Notes under the pieces: generated by a model
Told to the model about the DNA's origin: nothing
Seen by the model: the letters and a program-made list of their open reading frames with translations, nothing else
Databases searched by the model: none
Part shown: piece by piece, positions 16,680 to 25,242 of the stretch
How the letters are laid out: every line of letters starts with the position of its first letter
How positions within the stretch are numbered: the stretch's first letter is position 1
Position numbers and translations under genes: made by a program
From: an uncultured Arachnia sp.
Lineage (GTDB): Bacteria; Actinomycetota; Actinomycetes; Propionibacteriales; Propionibacteriaceae
DNA length: 64,000 nucleotides
Direction: 5' to 3'
Assembly (NCBI GenBank): GCA_947493995.1
Contig: CANLTJ010000005.1
Coordinates: forward strand, 62,001 to 126,000

Positions 16680-17237
16680 ATGACGAAGTTGCTCGCCGAT
16701 GAGGCCCAAACGCCATGCACGATCTACCCGAACGTGTTCCTCAACCCCCTACTGGACGACAGCCAGTCAGCGGGCCAACCCCACAGCCGTCGTGAACAGG
16801 CAATGCTGCGCGCACAGGCCGAGAAGATGTGCGCCGGATGTCCAATCCAGGCGCAATGCCTCAGCGACGCAGTCACCAAGTTCGACGTCAGTGGGTTCGT
16901 CGCCGGCACCACGAAGCGTCAACGTCAGGAAATCCGTCACCGGCTGGGAGTCGTGGTCCACGATGACGACTTTGACTCCTATGCAGGCGTCAACTCGGGC
17001 CGGCAATTCGACAGCAATGAGATCTATCGCCTCCGCGTCGCGAACCCCAACGAGCCGTTGAGCGCCATCGCCGCCCGCGTCGGCTGCTCCGTCTCGACCG
17101 TCAAACGACACCTACGCCGCATCGAGCGCGACGGTCTTCAGCCCACTCCCCGCAGGGTGCGCCCGACCCCTGACCAAGTGATGCGTGCCGCAGAGGAAGT
17201 GAAGGCCACCCCACGCCGACCCGTCGCCGCCGCCTGA
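16680..17237 (+). CDS. WhiB-family iron-sulfur transcription factor with C-terminal helix-turn-helix
   Basis: A 185-residue protein. Four Cys fit the WhiB 4Fe-4S ligand pattern: C13, then C51-x2-C54-x5-C60. A degenerate turn motif GFVAGTT (72-78) and a basic stretch KRQRQEIRHRL follow. Typical Wbl proteins end there at 80-130 residues. This one adds about 95 residues with a probable helix-turn-helix (112-151: ISAIAARVGCSVSTVKRHLRRI-like core), so it may bind DNA on its own rather than only through the sigma factor. Wbl proteins are confined to Actinomycetota and their phages. The start is uncertain: AAAGGG is only 1 nt from this ATG, and a TTG at 16689 has better spacing. Confidence 0.82.
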   Translation: MTKLLADEAQTPCTIYPNVFLNPLLDDSQSAGQPHSRREQAMLRAQAEKMCAGCPIQAQCLSDAVTKFDVSGFVAGTTKRQRQEIRHRLGVVVHDDDFDSYAGVNSGRQFDSNEIYRLRVANPNEPLSAIAARVGCSVSTVKRHLRRIERDGLQPTPRRVRPTPDQVMRAAEEVKATPRRPVAAA

Positions 17238-17539
17238 GCAGCAGCTCCTCGAGCGGGGGAGCCTATGGGGTTGCGCTCTTCTACGAACCGGCGAGCAGCT
17301 GGAAACGCCCCATCGTTGCGACATCAGAGAGCACTTGGCCCCCACCCGCGGGCGGCCGCGCCTGCGAATCGGCCGCTATCGCTGGTGTACCGGGGAGTGC
17401 GCAAGCCGTTCCATCTGGCAGCCAACCGCCGCCCACCGCCCGCTGAGCAGCGGCCACGAGGAACGATGCCCGCGGTATCGAAGCATCACAGGGGGTCTTC
17501 GGCACTACCAGTCGAGATCGTCGCTGATGGTCCCGGCCT
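17238..17539. other. intergenic gap, nothing recognised
   Basis: This 302-base stretch lies between the ends of the whiB-like gene and the convergent HAD phosphatase gene. I see no terminator with a T-tract, no RNA gene and no conserved protein; overlapping short frames have no ribosome sites. Confidence 0.5.
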
Positions 17540-18382
17540 TTAAAACCAGCGGCTGAGTTCCTCCGCCGTGCCGCCGTCGGCGAAGCGGCCCGTGACGTGG
17601 TCCGCCGCGGCGCGGACGTTCTCGGCAGCGTCCCCGATGGCGACTCCGCGACCGGCCCACTGCAGCATTTCGATGTCGTTCGCCCCGTCCCCCAGCGCCA
17701 GAACATCCGAGGCGCTCAGACCCATCTCGTCCACGACACGCTGCAGGCCGTGAGCCTTGTCGATGCCCTTCGGCGCAATGTCCAGCCACGCTGACCAGCC
17801 GATGAAGTAAGCCACCTCATGCAGGCCCAGCGACTGGGCCATCCCGTTGAAGGTCGCTTCCGAACTGTTGGGATCGCGGACCACGATCCGCGATACCGGA
17901 CGCGACGCCAACTCCTCCAGTGACTCGACGCGCACGTCGCCGTGCAATTCACCGTCGGGGAAATGTCGCGTCACTCGCCACGTCAGCCCCTCCTGCACGC
18001 CGATGATGGCATCCGGCGCATGCTTGGAGACCTTGGCGATGCTGTCAGCCGGGTCGAACCTCACCTCGGACTCAATCTTCAGAGGCGGATACGTGACCAG
18101 CATCGCCCCGTTCGCCGTGACGGCCCACCCGTGGGGCAGCTGCAGTTCATCCACGATGATGTCCGTGGAACTCCACCCGCGGCCGGTGGCGATGACCACC
18201 GGGACGTCCGCTGCCACGATGCGTGCGACGGCTTCCCGGACGTCGCGGCGCATCACGCCGTCGCCATCCACCAGAGTCCCGTCCACGTCCAGAGCCACCA
18301 GTTTGGGCGCAAACGTGTCGGGACGCGGATGGTCGTGGTTCTTCAGCGAGGCGGGCGTCGCGTCCATGGCGGGGCCCGTCAT
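17540..18382 (-). CDS. HAD-superfamily (Cof-like, IIB) phosphatase
   Basis: A 280-residue hydrolase with all four HAD motifs: DVDGTLVD (I), VVIATGRG (II), the Lys in [11 protein letters not shown] (III) and [13 protein letters not shown] (IV). The cap sits between motifs II and III, as in the Cof/YidA group, whose members dephosphorylate sugar phosphates and cofactors. The start at 18382 forms an ATGA overlap with the stop of serS, so the two are co-translated; a longer upstream frame overlapping serS is not credible. This serS-HAD order may be meaningful, but the substrate is unknown. Confidence 0.9.
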   Translation of the reverse strand: MTGPAMDATPASLKNHDHPRPDTFAPKLVALDVDGTLVDGDGVMRRDVREAVARIVAADVPVVIATGRGWSSTDIIVDELQLPHGWAVTANGAMLVTYPPLKIESEVRFDPADSIAKVSKHAPDAIIGVQEGLTWRVTRHFPDGELHGDVRVESLEELASRPVSRIVVRDPNSSEATFNGMAQSLGLHEVAYFIGWSAWLDIAPKGIDKAHGLQRVVDEMGLSASDVLALGDGANDIEMLQWAGRGVAIGDAAENVRAAADHVTGRFADGGTAEELSRWF

Positions 18383-19653
18383 GCCGTGGGCACCAGGACT
18401 TCTTGCCCACCGAGGTAGGGCCGCAATGCTTCGGGGACCGCGACGGAGCCATCGGCCTGCTGGTGGTTCTCCAGCAGCATGATGATGGTGCGTGTCATGG
18501 CACACAGCGTCCCGTTCAGGGTGGCGACCGGCTCGGTGCCGTTCTCGCCACGATACCGGATCCCCAGCCTGCGGGCCTGGAACTGGGTGCAGTTCGAGGT
18601 GGACGTCACCTCGCGGTAGCGATCCTGAGTGGGCAGCCACGCGTAGCAGTCGAATTTGCGTGCGGCCGAGAGCCCCAAATCTCCGGACGCCACATCCAGC
18701 ACCTGGAAAGGTATCTCCAGCGCCTCAAGGAAGTCCTTCTCGTAGCCCAGCAGCTTCTCGTGCCACGCCTCGGCGTCCTCGGGACGGCAGTGAATGAACA
18801 TCTCCACCTTGTCGAACCAGTGGACGCGGAAAATGCCGCGGGTATCCCGCCCGTGGGAGCCGGCCTCACGGCGGAAGCAGGGGCTGTAGGCGACGTAGCG
18901 TCGAGGCAGGGTCTCGGACTCCAGGATTTCGTCGGAGTGGTAGGCGGCCAGCGCAACCTCCGAGGTGCCGACGAGGTACAGGTCATCCGCCGGCAGGTGG
19001 TAGACGTCCTGTGCTGCCTGCCCCAGGAAACCCGTTCCCTCCATGGCGGAGGATTTCACCAGAGCGGGGGGGATCATCGGGGTGAAGCCCCACTGTGTGG
19101 CCTTTGCCATTGCGAGGTTCAGCAGAGCCAGTTCCAGCAGCGCCCCCACACCGGTCAGGACGTAGAACCGGGAGCCGGAGATCTTCGTGCCACGTTCCAT
19201 GTCGATGGCACCCAAGGACTCCCCCAGCTCCAAGTGGTCCTTCGGGGTGAAGCCCTCAGCAGCGAAGTCGCGCGGCGTGCCGACGGTTTCCAGCACGACT
19301 CCTTCGTCCTCACCGCCCTCGGGAACACCGTCGGCCACGAGGTTGCCCAGCCGGCTCATCAGGGAGTCGAAGCTGGCGGCTGCCTCGTCGGCGGCGGCCT
19401 GGGCAGCCTTGACGTCGGCGGAGAGCTGCTTGGTGGTTGCCAGCAGGTCCGATTTCTCGTCAGCACTGGCCCTGGCCACCGCTTTGCCCGCGGCCTTCTG
19501 CTCGGCGCGGAGGCTCTCGAAGCGGGCGATGTGGGTGCGGCGTTCGCCGTCGGCAGCGACCAGTTCATCCACCAGAGCCACCGATTCCCCGCGGGCCGCC
19601 TGGGAACGGCGGACACGGTCGGGGTCGGTGCGCAGCAACTTCGGATCAATCAT
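18379..19653 (-). CDS. serS: seryl-tRNA synthetase
   Basis: A 424-residue class II aminoacyl-tRNA synthetase charging tRNA-Ser (and tRNA-Sec where present). The N-terminal coiled-coil arm is residues 1-110 (starting [12 protein letters not shown]). TSEVAL begins the serine site, motif 2 is [28 protein letters not shown], and motif 3 is near [17 protein letters not shown]. The ATG at 19653 matches the family N-terminus exactly; the upstream frame extension is rejected. It overlaps the HAD gene by 4 bases. Confidence 0.98.
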   Translation of the reverse strand: MIDPKLLRTDPDRVRRSQAARGESVALVDELVAADGERRTHIARFESLRAEQKAAGKAVARASADEKSDLLATTKQLSADVKAAQAAADEAAASFDSLMSRLGNLVADGVPEGGEDEGVVLETVGTPRDFAAEGFTPKDHLELGESLGAIDMERGTKISGSRFYVLTGVGALLELALLNLAMAKATQWGFTPMIPPALVKSSAMEGTGFLGQAAQDVYHLPADDLYLVGTSEVALAAYHSDEILESETLPRRYVAYSPCFRREAGSHGRDTRGIFRVHWFDKVEMFIHCRPEDAEAWHEKLLGYEKDFLEALEIPFQVLDVASGDLGLSAARKFDCYAWLPTQDRYREVTSTSNCTQFQARRLGIRYRGENGTEPVATLNGTLCAMTRTIIMLLENHQQADGSVAVPEALRPYLGGQEVLVPTA

Positions 19654-20036
19654 GCGCCTCAGCCTACTGACAGGTATCCGCGGCCACGAACGCCAACGAT
19701 CCGTGGAGCTTCCCGTGGTGCCGCGGACCTTCACTGCTGCTCCAGCCTCGGGTTCGAGTTTCCGCCGAAAGTCCCGGTGAAGCGTTGATCAAGGCTGTTC
19801 TCGGCGAGGATGTGCCGGGCGGGATGAGATGGTGTCTCTGCATCTGGTGCGTGTACTGGATGTCCATATCCAGATGGTGGGGCGCCAGATCGCCCGATCC
19901 GGTGCGCCGCAGCCAGGACATGATTGATCAGTGGTTCCCTGGATCGCCCGATCCGGTGCGCCGCAGCCAGGACGTGATTGATCAGGTGGTTTCCTGGATT
20001 CGACGGTTGGCGTGTGCAGCGTGGAACAATGCGCTC
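19654..20036. other. serS/lipid kinase divergent intergenic region
   Basis: A 383-base gap between serS (minus) and the PAP2-kinase fusion (plus). It contains a two-copy 54-bp tandem repeat. A frame open from 19785 into the kinase gene exists partly because the repeat period is a multiple of three; I do not take it as coding. Confidence 0.5.
19888..19996 (+). repeat. 54-bp tandem direct repeat, two copies
   Basis: Copies begin at 19888 and 19942, both opening GATCGCCCGATCCGGTGCGC and ending near a GATTGATCA and a CCTG. Only a few differences separate them, including a one-base insertion near the end of the second copy. It lies just upstream of the promoter of the lipid kinase gene. Confidence 0.85.
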
Positions 20037-21569
20037 ATGATCACGTGGCAGCGCTCGAAGTTCAACGCCGTTGCCACCGCTGTATTAGTCGTGCTTTTCG
20101 GACTGTGGACGGCACTGCTGCCCACCGGTCTCGACGCACTCTGGCAGGTGCCCGTGCCACCAGCCCAGAGCCGGCTGGGGCAGATCGGTGCGGCGATCGC
20201 CCTCATCAGTCTTCCGCTAGTGCTGTACTTGGTGCTCTTCGCCGCCAGCGTGTGGGCGAGCCGTCGCCAGCTCACCAGCGTCTCTGCCGCCCTCGTGCTG
20301 TCGATCGCCCTGAGCTTCGGCGCCTCCACGCTCGCCAAGGAGCTGACGGGACGCGAGCGCCCTTCGTCCTCCTGGGACTACCTCCTGACCCACCAGGGCC
20401 CCGCCTATCCGGCGCCGCACATGGTGGCCGCCACCACCGCCGCCATCATGTTCGCGACGCTGGCCGCAACGGCGGGCCGGACGCGAGGCGCCATTCGCAG
20501 CTGGCAGCTGGGGGGCGCCGCGCTGGTCGTGCTGTTCGGCATCAACCTTCTGGTGATGCGGGCCCACAGCGTCACGGACATCGTCGGCGGCATTCTGCTG
20601 GGAGCGTTGGTGGCCAGTGTGTCGAACCTGTTGACGGGGGTGAATCCCGTGAGATCGCGGCGGCCGTCGGAGGGTGGTGGTCGGACAGCTGTGATCTACA
20701 ACCCCACCAAAGTCGTGGACCAGACAGTGTTCAAGGGACTCATCGAGGGACGTCTCACGGAGAATGGTTGGGAGCTGCCGCTGTGGCTGTCCACCACCGC
20801 GGAGGATCCCGGCCGGGGGATGGCGCAGCAGGCTGTGGATGCGGACGTGGATCTGGTGCTCGTCGCCGGCGGCGACGGCACGGTGCGAGCGGCCTGTGGA
20901 GCGTTGGCGAACACCGACACCACCGTCGCCATCCTTCCCTCCGGCACCGGTAACCTGCTGGCCGGCAACATGAAGATCCCCGTCGACACCGAGCGTGCGC
21001 TCGACGTGGCGCTGCGCGGAAAGTCGAAGACGATCGACATCCTGCGGGTCACCGACGCCAATCGGGACGTGCAACATGCGGCCGTGATGTGCGGTGTGGG
21101 GGCCGATGCGGCGGTGCTCAATGACACCAATGAGGAGCTGAAGAATCAGATCGGCGTCGCGGCCTACGTCATCGCGGGTTTGAACCACATCAAGGCGCGC
21201 CCCTTCCGCGCAACCGTGACCATCGACGACGACGAGCCCCTGGAACGGGATGCCTCGCTGGTGATGGTGGGCAATGTCAGCGACCTGCAGGCTGGCCTCA
21301 CACTGATGCCCGCCGCGTCGGCAAGCGACGGCGTCCTGGACGTGCTGATCGCTTCCCCCAGGAACCAGGTGGAGCTGACGCAGATGGTGTCCGCAGTCCT
21401 GGCGCAGAGGAAGGAGCCCTCCACGATGGTGCGTCGAACCGGTGAACGCGTGCACATCGAGCTACGTGAGGAGGAGCTCTACGAACTCGACGGCGACGTC
21501 ATCGGCAAGACCACGGACCTGACATTTGAGGTCCTGCCCGCCGCCCTGCACCTGAAGGTCCCCCGTTGA
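20037..21569 (+). CDS. PAP2 phosphatase / diacylglycerol kinase fusion protein
   Basis: A 510-residue membrane protein. Residues 1-200 form a PAP2-like domain with about five helices and the phosphatase motifs KELTGRERP, YPAPHM (in place of PSGH) and RAHSVTDIVGG. Residues ~215-510 are a DAGK/sphingosine-kinase catalytic domain: AVIYNPTKV, VAGGDGTVR and LPSGTGNLLAGN, with a C-terminal beta-rich lobe. The pairing suggests interconversion of phosphatidate-like lipids and diacylglycerol, or phosphorylation of an undecaprenyl or other lipid. The ATG at 20037 has no ribosome site; AACAAT lies 6 nt before it, fitting a leaderless mRNA. In the PAP2 motif the serine of PSGH reads Ala, so phosphatase activity is questionable. 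Confidence 0.85.
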   Translation: MITWQRSKFNAVATAVLVVLFGLWTALLPTGLDALWQVPVPPAQSRLGQIGAAIALISLPLVLYLVLFAASVWASRRQLTSVSAALVLSIALSFGASTLAKELTGRERPSSSWDYLLTHQGPAYPAPHMVAATTAAIMFATLAATAGRTRGAIRSWQLGGAALVVLFGINLLVMRAHSVTDIVGGILLGALVASVSNLLTGVNPVRSRRPSEGGGRTAVIYNPTKVVDQTVFKGLIEGRLTENGWELPLWLSTTAEDPGRGMAQQAVDADVDLVLVAGGDGTVRAACGALANTDTTVAILPSGTGNLLAGNMKIPVDTERALDVALRGKSKTIDILRVTDANRDVQHAAVMCGVGADAAVLNDTNEELKNQIGVAAYVIAGLNHIKARPFRATVTIDDDEPLERDASLVMVGNVSDLQAGLTLMPAASASDGVLDVLIASPRNQVELTQMVSAVLAQRKEPSTMVRRTGERVHIELREEELYELDGDVIGKTTDLTFEVLPAALHLKVPR

Positions 21570-21605
21570 GGCTCCGTCAAAGCCCGTCTGCGTAGGGTCC
21601 TCGAC

Positions 21606-21737
21606 CGGACACCCCGCACCCAGCACCCGCCACGCAGCCCCCGACCCGACACACCACACCCAGCACCCGCCACGCAGCCCACAACCCGGACACGGTGCAC
21701 CCAGCACCCGCCACGCACACCCACAACCGGACACGCC
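21606..21737 (+). repeat. 40-41-bp tandem repeat, three degenerate copies
   Basis: A shared core CACCCAGCACCCGCCACGCA starts at 21617, 21657 and 21698, with variable linkers containing CCGGACAC. The period equals that of the neighbouring array, and CCGGACACGCCGC at 21728-21740 is the reverse complement of that array's core. Confidence 0.75.
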
Positions 21738-21817
21738 GCACTGAATGGTCGCGACGCACAGAACCGACCAGACTTTTCACGTTCAGTGGCCACCGAGCCG
21801 TATGTTTCCTCGGCTCG

Positions 21818-22090
21818 CAGTGAACGCGGCGTGTCCGGCCAGCCAGTGACGCGGCGAGCAGCGAACGCGGCGTGTCCGGACAGCCAGTGACGCGGCGAGC
21901 AGCGAACGCGGCGTGTCCGGCCAGCCAGTGACGCGGCGAGCAGTGAACGCGGCGTGTCCGGCCAGCCAGTGACGCGGCGAGCAGCGAACGCGGCGTGTCC
22001 GGCCAGCCATGACGCGGCGAGCAGCGAACGCGGCGTGTCCGGCCAGCCAGTGACGTCGCGAGCAGCGACCGCGGCGTGTCCGTCCGGCCA
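21818..22090 (+). repeat. 41-bp minisatellite, six full copies and one partial
   Basis: Copies start at 21818, 21859, 21900, 21941, 21982, 22022 and 22063. Each begins CAGYGAACGCGGCGTGTCCG and ends GACGCGGCGAG. One copy lacks a base, giving a 40-bp step. Copies are adjacent without unique spacers, so it is a VNTR-like array and not CRISPR. It lies beyond the 3' ends of two convergent genes. Confidence 0.9.
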
Positions 22091-22112
22091 AGGGCGCGAC
22101 GGAAGGGGACGG

Positions 22113-23036
22113 TCAGGCGGGTGTGGGACCCGGCGGGCGTTCCAGGTCCGCCAACCACTGGGCAGCACTGCGGAAGTCGTCGTCGGAGAAGCCGGGCGGC
22201 ACGTCCGGGATCTGTGCATCAGCGCGGGCGTAGGAACCCAGGAAGATGACGTTCCGACAGATGCGGTGCAGTCCCAACAGGGCTTCGGCGACGCGGCTGT
22301 CGTGCAGATGTCCTTCGGCGTCGATGGCGAAGCAGTAGCTACCGAGGACGGTTTTCGTCGGTCGCGACTCAATGCGCGTCAGGTTCACCCCGCGCACGGC
22401 AAATTGCTCCAGGATCTCAAGCAGCGCTCCGGAACGGTCCTCCTGCATGTAGGCCACCAGCGTGGTTTTGTCGCTCCCCGTTCTCTCCGCGACGGGCCCG
22501 GGCCGTCCCACCATCACGAAACGCGTGACGGCTCCGGGGTTGTCCTCGATGCCGTGGGCAACCTCGTCGAGTCCGTAGATCTCTCCGGCGACCCGTGCAC
22601 AGACTGCCGCGTCGTGTCGCGACGCCGGGTCGGCCACCTCCTGGGCCGCACCTGCGGTGGAGCCGGCAGCGGTGACGTGGGCGTCGGGCAGTTCGCGGGA
22701 CAGCCACTGGCGCACCTGCGCCAGGGCGTGGCCGTGGGTGAGCACGTGCCGGACGTCGGCCAGTTTCGTGCCCGGCCGTGTGTAGAGGCCGAATGTTACT
22801 GGGAGGACGATCTCCGCCACGATCACCAGCCGCTCACCTGCGATGAGTTCGTCAAGAGTGGCGGACACACCTCCCTCGACCGAGTTTTCGATGGGCACCA
22901 CGGCACGATCCACCTCTCCCGAGCGCACGGCGTCGAGCGCCTGGGCGACGCTGGGCAGCGCGACTGCCTCCTCATCCGTGACGGAGAGGAGCGCCTGGTG
23001 CGTGAATGTTCCCGCCGGACCGAAGTAACCGAGCAC
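22113..23036 (-). CDS. pheA: prephenate dehydratase
   Basis: A 307-residue enzyme turning prephenate into phenylpyruvate in phenylalanine synthesis. The catalytic domain begins GYFGPAGTFTHQAL and contains VPIENSVEGGV and the conserved TRF (VTRFVMVG). The C-terminal ACT regulatory domain has GALLEILEQFAVRGVNLTRIESRP, the phenylalanine-binding signature, so feedback inhibition is expected. The start is a GTG at 23036; a TACTAG box lies about 10 nt upstream with no clear ribosome site. Length matches monofunctional actinobacterial enzymes. Confidence 0.95.
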   Translation of the reverse strand: MLGYFGPAGTFTHQALLSVTDEEAVALPSVAQALDAVRSGEVDRAVVPIENSVEGGVSATLDELIAGERLVIVAEIVLPVTFGLYTRPGTKLADVRHVLTHGHALAQVRQWLSRELPDAHVTAAGSTAGAAQEVADPASRHDAAVCARVAGEIYGLDEVAHGIEDNPGAVTRFVMVGRPGPVAERTGSDKTTLVAYMQEDRSGALLEILEQFAVRGVNLTRIESRPTKTVLGSYCFAIDAEGHLHDSRVAEALLGLHRICRNVIFLGSYARADAQIPDVPPGFSDDDFRSAAQWLADLERPPGPTPA

Positions 23037-23175
23037 GTCGCCGAGGCTAGTACATCGGGCAGTGGCTCATGACATGGGTCCGCCCATCCGCAAACCCGTA
23101 CCCGCGCTGGATGGAATGCCCACCATCCCCCGGCCCGATCTCCGTCGCGACGCCGCGGGCGTCGCGCTGTACCCC

Positions 23176-23300
23176 GTAGCTACTTCGACAACTTCGACGT
23201 TCTCCGGTCAGACAGGAGTTCTGTCGCTGGTCTGACATACCGGACAGTACTGCAGTCGAGGAATGCGCGCACGACACCTTGCAGTACCACGGCCGGACCG
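23176..23300 (-). pseudogene. decayed copy (outer) of the Fpg/Nei gene 3' end
   Basis: On the minus strand it reads LQYCPVCQTSDRTPV then stop, matching the second zinc-finger pair of the intact gene (LQYCPGCQTGGK...). The nucleotide match continues past the stop (GTCGAAGTTGTCGAAGTAG). About 125 bp, lacking everything upstream of the zinc finger. Confidence 0.7.
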
Positions 23301-23420
23301 CGCAGCTACTTCAACATTCTGCGGTCAGCCAACCGCTGGCCGCTGGTCTGGCATACCGGGCAGTTCTGCGGTCGAGGAATGCGCGCACAACATCTTGCAA
23401 TACCACGACCGGACCCCGCG
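23301..23420 (-). pseudogene. decayed copy (inner) of the Fpg/Nei gene 3' end
   Basis: On the minus strand one frame gives NCPVCQTSGQRLADRRMLK then TAG, closely matching the glycosylase C-terminus. The part upstream of the finger resembles the outer copy (shared GGAATGCGCGCAC on the plus strand) more than the intact gene, so the two decayed copies arose from one another. Confidence 0.75.
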
Positions 23421-23421
23421 G

Positions 23422-24276
23422 CTACTTCAACAGCTTCGACATTCTGCGGTCAGCCAACAGTTTGCCGCCGGTCTGACATCCCGGGCAGTACTGCAGTGAT
23501 GAATCCGCGAACGAAACCTCCGCGATCGTGGTCCCGCACACGTCGCAGGGCTCACCTGCCCTCCCGTGAACGCGCAGCCCTCGGCGCTTGACGTCCTTCA
23601 GCTTGCCCATGTCCACACCTTCGATAGCCTCCATGGCACCGGCAAGGACCTCTCGCACATGCCGGTACAGGTCCGCCGCATCGACGGTGTTCGCCGGTGT
23701 GAACGGGCTGAGTCGGGAGGCGTGCAGGATCTCGTCGGAGTACGCATTCCCGATTCCCGCGATCCGTTTCTGGTCCCGCAGCACACCCTTGATCTGGCTC
23801 CTGCCCGCATCCAGGAGAATGCCTGCGAGCACTTCGACCGTGAAGTCCTCACCCAGCGGGTCCGGCCCCAGGGCAGCGATACCCGGGACTTCCTTGGGTG
23901 ACGCCACGACGTAGACGGCGAGGTGCCGTTGGGTACCGGCTTCCGTCAGGCTGAAGCCCGAACCGTCGTCGAATTCAATCCGCAGGGCAATGGGAGACTT
24001 GCCGGGCCTGGGCAACGATCTGGGAACCTGTTCGTGCCACGTGACCCATCCGGCGCGGGCGAGGTGGAAGATGAGGTGCACGCCCTGGGCATCAACGTTG
24101 ATGAACTTTCCGTGCCTGGTCACGCTGGAGACCTCGAGCCCGGACAGGGATTCCAACCCCAGGGCGTAGGTCTTCAGGGCGCTGAACGCCACCAGATGAC
24201 CGGCGACCACCACCTTGCCGGCGCTTCGCGCTGCGAGTTGACCGACGATGGCCTCCACCTCTGGCAATTCCGGCAT
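23422..24276 (-). CDS. Fpg/Nei-family DNA glycosylase/AP lyase
   Basis: A 284-residue base-excision repair enzyme. The start must be the Met of MPELPEV (24276), because the mature N-terminal Pro is the catalytic nucleophile and Glu follows it. The beta-hairpin Lys is in TRHGKFINV, the helix-two-turn-helix covers AGIGNAYSDEIL, and the C-terminal zinc finger is C-x2-C-x16-C-x2-C (CDVC...CPGC) followed by RRMSKLLK. Members remove oxidised purines (Fpg) or pyrimidines (Nei); sequence alone does not decide which. The start lies 1 nt past the stop of aat, so they share a transcript. Two partial copies of its 3' end follow. Confidence 0.93.
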   Translation of the reverse strand: MPELPEVEAIVGQLAARSAGKVVVAGHLVAFSALKTYALGLESLSGLEVSSVTRHGKFINVDAQGVHLIFHLARAGWVTWHEQVPRSLPRPGKSPIALRIEFDDGSGFSLTEAGTQRHLAVYVVASPKEVPGIAALGPDPLGEDFTVEVLAGILLDAGRSQIKGVLRDQKRIAGIGNAYSDEILHASRLSPFTPANTVDAADLYRHVREVLAGAMEAIEGVDMGKLKDVKRRGLRVHGRAGEPCDVCGTTIAEVSFADSSLQYCPGCQTGGKLLADRRMSKLLK

Positions 24277-24277
24277 G

Positions 24278-25000
24278 TCAATCATCCTCCACCATCGAGA
24301 GGAGCTCCGTGCCGGACATGCGTGAACTCTCCGGCCGGCTCCACGCATTGTTGTGTTGGCGCCCCAGCTCCTCGTCCAGCAACTGCAGGTACGACATCCG
24401 GGGCACGGCATGTGCGCCCATCGATTCCAGGTGAGGGGTCAGCCACTGCACGTCCAGCAGGTCGACGCCCACCCGTCGCAGCTCCACAGACAGCCGCAGC
24501 AGAGCGACCTTGGACGCATCGCGACCGTGATGGGGATCGTGAAACATCGACTCGCCCGCAAACATCCCGTTCAGATGCAGGCCGTACAGCCCACCCACCA
24601 GTCTTCCCGAGGGATCCCACGTCTCCACGCTGTGCACGTGGCCCACGTGGTGGAGGACGGTGAAGGCCGTCTTGATGCGCTCGTCGATCCAGGCACCGGG
24701 ACGCGACGGATCGGCGCAGGCATCGAGGACTCCTAGGAAGGCCGTGTCCACCGTGGTGGTGAACCGCTTGGCGGACTTGCGCAGGGATCTCGTGATCCGC
24801 ACTTCGTCCAGCGGGAGCCGGGCACGTTCCATGGGGGACCACCACCCCATCTCCCCGTGGAAGATGCCGTTCTGCAGTGGCATGGGAAACACCCCACAGC
24901 GATATGCCATCAGGGCAGTGCCGGGATCGAACTCGTCGGAATACCCGATAAGGTCCTGATCCGGCCACTCCGACGGCGGTCCGAACAGCATCTCGAGCAT
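24278..25000 (-). CDS. aat: leucyl/phenylalanyl-tRNA-protein transferase
   Basis: A 240-residue N-end-rule enzyme that adds Leu or Phe from charged tRNA to proteins with N-terminal Lys or Arg, marking them for ClpS/ClpAP. Signatures: YRCGVFPMP, GWWSPMERARLPLDEVRITRSLRKS-like segment, AYxxLH equivalent HHVGHVHSVE, GGLYGLHLNGMFAGESMFH and DVQWLTPHLESMGA. I chose the ATG at 25000, preceded by GGGGAC, over a frame extension of nine residues. Co-transcribed with the glycosylase. Confidence 0.93.
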   Translation of the reverse strand: MLEMLFGPPSEWPDQDLIGYSDEFDPGTALMAYRCGVFPMPLQNGIFHGEMGWWSPMERARLPLDEVRITRSLRKSAKRFTTTVDTAFLGVLDACADPSRPGAWIDERIKTAFTVLHHVGHVHSVETWDPSGRLVGGLYGLHLNGMFAGESMFHDPHHGRDASKVALLRLSVELRRVGVDLLDVQWLTPHLESMGAHAVPRMSYLQLLDEELGRQHNNAWSRPESSRMSGTELLSMVEDD

Positions 25001-25242
25001 GTCCCCAGTCTGGCAGCCCCCACCCACAGTCTGCGCGACCGGAGAACACGGCTCACCGCGCGACTTCTGCTCTCAGTGGCACGGTGAGCGCCAGCATTCG
25101 GCCCCGCAGCACCGACTGGAGCACAAAAGCGCTTTTCCTGCCGCACAGGGCCTCTCCACGCCCGAATTCTGCCGGGACGCTTGACGTGGTGTGCAACTCT
25201 TGTAGTCAGAGCGTTCGCGGTGCTCGGATCAGGAGGGGTGGC

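Larger units (their letters stand above)
21570..22112. other. repeat-filled gap between convergent genes
   Basis: The gap holds two tandem arrays (21606-21737 and 21818-22090), described separately. Apart from a short link between them (about 21738-21817), no gene or RNA was recognised. Open frames across it are low-complexity products of the repeats. Confidence 0.7.
23037..23421. other. gap with degenerate copies of the glycosylase 3' end
   Basis: The right two-thirds (23176-23420) are two decayed copies of the end of the downstream DNA glycosylase gene. The left third (23037-23170) shows nothing recognisable apart from the pheA promoter zone. Confidence 0.6.

Noticed and set aside
18223..19788. 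Plus-strand 521-residue open frame across serS
   Set aside because: Shadow of serS on the opposite strand: no family motifs and no ribosome site.
19785..20036. Long N-terminal extension of the PAP2-kinase fusion including the 54-bp repeats
   Set aside because: It stays open only because the repeat period is a multiple of three; no ribosome site, odd Trp/Cys-rich composition, and the family domain starts after 20037.
21818..22090. CRISPR array
   Set aside because: The units are directly adjacent, with no unique spacers and no cas genes nearby; it is a tandem minisatellite.
25084..25242. N-terminal extension of the EcsC protein
   Set aside because: A perfect AGGAGG site precedes the ATG at 25243, and the extension has no conserved character.
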